Below, piece by piece: positions 63,171 through 64,000 of a stretch of DNA of 64,000 nucleotides. The DNA comes from Streptomyces sp. NBC_00572 (GTDB lineage Bacteria > Actinomycetota > Actinomycetes > Streptomycetales > Streptomycetaceae), in NCBI RefSeq assembly GCF_026341815.1, contig NZ_JAPENX010000002.1:930001-994000 (forward strand), written 5' to 3'. The position numbers were made by a program, and so were the translations under genes. Numbering within the stretch: the stretch's first letter is position 1; each line of letters opens with the position of its first letter. The notes under the pieces are model-generated. The model was not told the origin of the DNA and ran no database searches. It was given only the letters and a program-made list of their open reading frames with translations.

Positions 63171-63198
63171 GGCCCCCACGCATTCGCGTGGGGGCCCA
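63171..63198 (-). terminator. Terminator between the ABC-2 permease gene and lanA
   Basis: A perfect 12-bp stem (63171-63182 with 63187-63198) with a 4-nt loop, 29 bases beyond the permease stop, so lanA must have its own promoter between about 63000 and 63170. Confidence 0.85.
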
Positions 63199-63226
63199 TT
63201 CACGGGGTGTGAGGTGCGTCGACCCC

Positions 63227-63964
63227 TCAGACATCCCGCCGCGCAGTCATCCAATGTCCGAGCGCCACCGCCCCCACCGTCCACACGGTGAGCACGCCCA
63301 GCCCGGACCACGCTCCCAGCACCTCGTCGCCCCCTGAGCCGCGCAGCACCATCCCCCCCGCCACATCCGGCAGGAACCGTGCCACCCCCCCGACCCCCGG
63401 TATGTTGCTCAGGATCGTGGAGAGCATGAAGAACAGCGGAAGCAGAATGGACAGCGCCGCCGCCCCCGACCGCAGCAGCGTCGCCACCCCCATGGAGAAC
63501 GCCACCAGCAGCGCCGTGTAGAGCACCGCCCCCGCCACATGCCCCGCCGTGGCGAGTCCAGTCGGCGCCCGGTGCTCCCCGATACCGCTCTGCACGATCA
63601 GGAAGGCCGGCACCACGCCCACCACCGCCAGCACCCCGCTGACCAGGCTGACCAGCCCCACCTTGGCGTAGTAGAACCGGGCCCGGTCGGGGACGGCCAG
63701 CAGACTGCTCCTGATCGACCCCGACGCGTACTCGCCCGTCACCGCGAGAATCCCCATGATCACCAGAACGATCATCCCGAGCGGTACGGCCGACAGGCCG
63801 AGCCCGACCGGGTCGAACCCCGGCGCCGCCAGCTGCCTTTCGCCGGGAACCATCCCGTAGACGAAGGCCAGCCCGATCATCAGGACGAGATAAACTGCCG
63901 GGGACCATTTCGGAGACCGCAGCGTCGTCAATTTGACCCATTCCGCAGCCACGGCGTGCTTCAT
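63227..63964 (-). CDS. ABC-2 family permease, probable self-protection transporter
   Basis: Membrane permease of 245 residues with about six hydrophobic segments and the ABC-2 start pattern (AVAAEWVKLTTLRSPKWSP; EYASGSIRSSLLAVPDRARF). Such proteins, with a partner ATPase, form LanFEG-type immunity transporters. The ATPase would lie upstream on the minus strand, beyond base 64000. ATG 63964 follows GGGAGG. A terminator separates it from lanA, so it is a separate transcript. Immunity is inferred from its place beside the lan genes. Confidence 0.82.
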   Translation of the reverse strand: MKHAVAAEWVKLTTLRSPKWSPAVYLVLMIGLAFVYGMVPGERQLAAPGFDPVGLGLSAVPLGMIVLVIMGILAVTGEYASGSIRSSLLAVPDRARFYYAKVGLVSLVSGVLAVVGVVPAFLIVQSGIGEHRAPTGLATAGHVAGAVLYTALLVAFSMGVATLLRSGAAALSILLPLFFMLSTILSNIPGVGGVARFLPDVAGGMVLRGSGGDEVLGAWSGLGVLTVWTVGAVALGHWMTARRDV

Positions 63965-64000
63965 CAGAAGCCTCCCATCGAAGCCCGGTATTCAGCGTGT

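Overview
The window is high-GC actinobacterial DNA and almost certainly comes from a Streptomyces chromosome. The signs are very high G+C at third codon positions, frequent GTG starts, GTGA/ATGA start-stop overlaps, long GC-rich hairpin terminators, SARP/BTAD and LuxR-type pathway regulators, a PAS-GAF-PP2C-kinase regulator, and secreted multidomain carbohydrate enzymes. Many genes are intact, but the window also carries an unusual number of truncated or frameshifted remnants. That fits a chromosome-arm or otherwise fluid region.

1-12.7 kb: a sugar-utilisation locus. It holds two ABC sugar permeases (the first cut by the window edge), a GH1 beta-glucosidase, an APH-fold kinase, a divergent LacI regulator with a palindromic operator at 5503-5518, two large secreted proteins with discoidin (F5/8C) domains (one beta-helix, one TIM-barrel hydrolase), a secreted DUF1996 protein and a second GH1 enzyme. 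The layout suggests that a beta-glucan is attacked outside the cell, imported by the ABC system and hydrolysed inside. 12.9-25 kb: a large HTH-STAND-WD40 protein, a small secreted protein, an alkylsulfatase-type metallo-hydrolase, a PAS/GAF regulator whose PP2C domain has lost most of its metal ligands, a patch of gene remnants (epimerase, histidine kinase, TetR) around one intact hydrolase, and a MerR regulator divergent from a small protein.

25-36 kb: a potassium-related region. It contains kdpB without kdpA or kdpC, a lone DUF4118 (KdpD-type) membrane protein, a KimA-like permease, a remnant of a second KimA-like gene, another APC permease, and at least five clusters of 11-bp-period TGACG direct repeats that look like response-regulator sites. 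An SDR, a tiny bL37-like ribosomal ORF and a GNAT protein lie between. 36-40 kb: a padR-DUF1048-DUF1048 operon, a decayed P450-ferredoxin pair, a cold-shock gene with a hairpin leader, and a membrane protein with a coding tandem repeat.

40.5-52.1 kb: an 11.2-kb interval bounded by two similar ~193-bp direct repeats, each holding a promoter region plus the first ~31 codons of an MFS transporter, each preceded at exactly the same distance by a CAGCAC triplet array. Inside are a truncated YihY gene, a PLP decarboxylase, a polymorphic-toxin tail with a candidate immunity gene, a type III PKS / methyltransferase / flavoprotein operon divergent from a UbiA prenyltransferase, an IS5-type remnant, and an ice-binding/collagen-like surface protein.

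52-64 kb: a class II lanthipeptide cluster. It has two related TrmB-type regulators (one without its DNA-binding domain), a SARP, a small membrane protein, a luciferase-like oxidoreductase that may act as a LanJ-type reductase, LanM, LanT, a LanA precursor whose core ends like the beta peptides of two-component lantibiotics, and an ABC-2 permease. No alpha-peptide partner is visible in the window.
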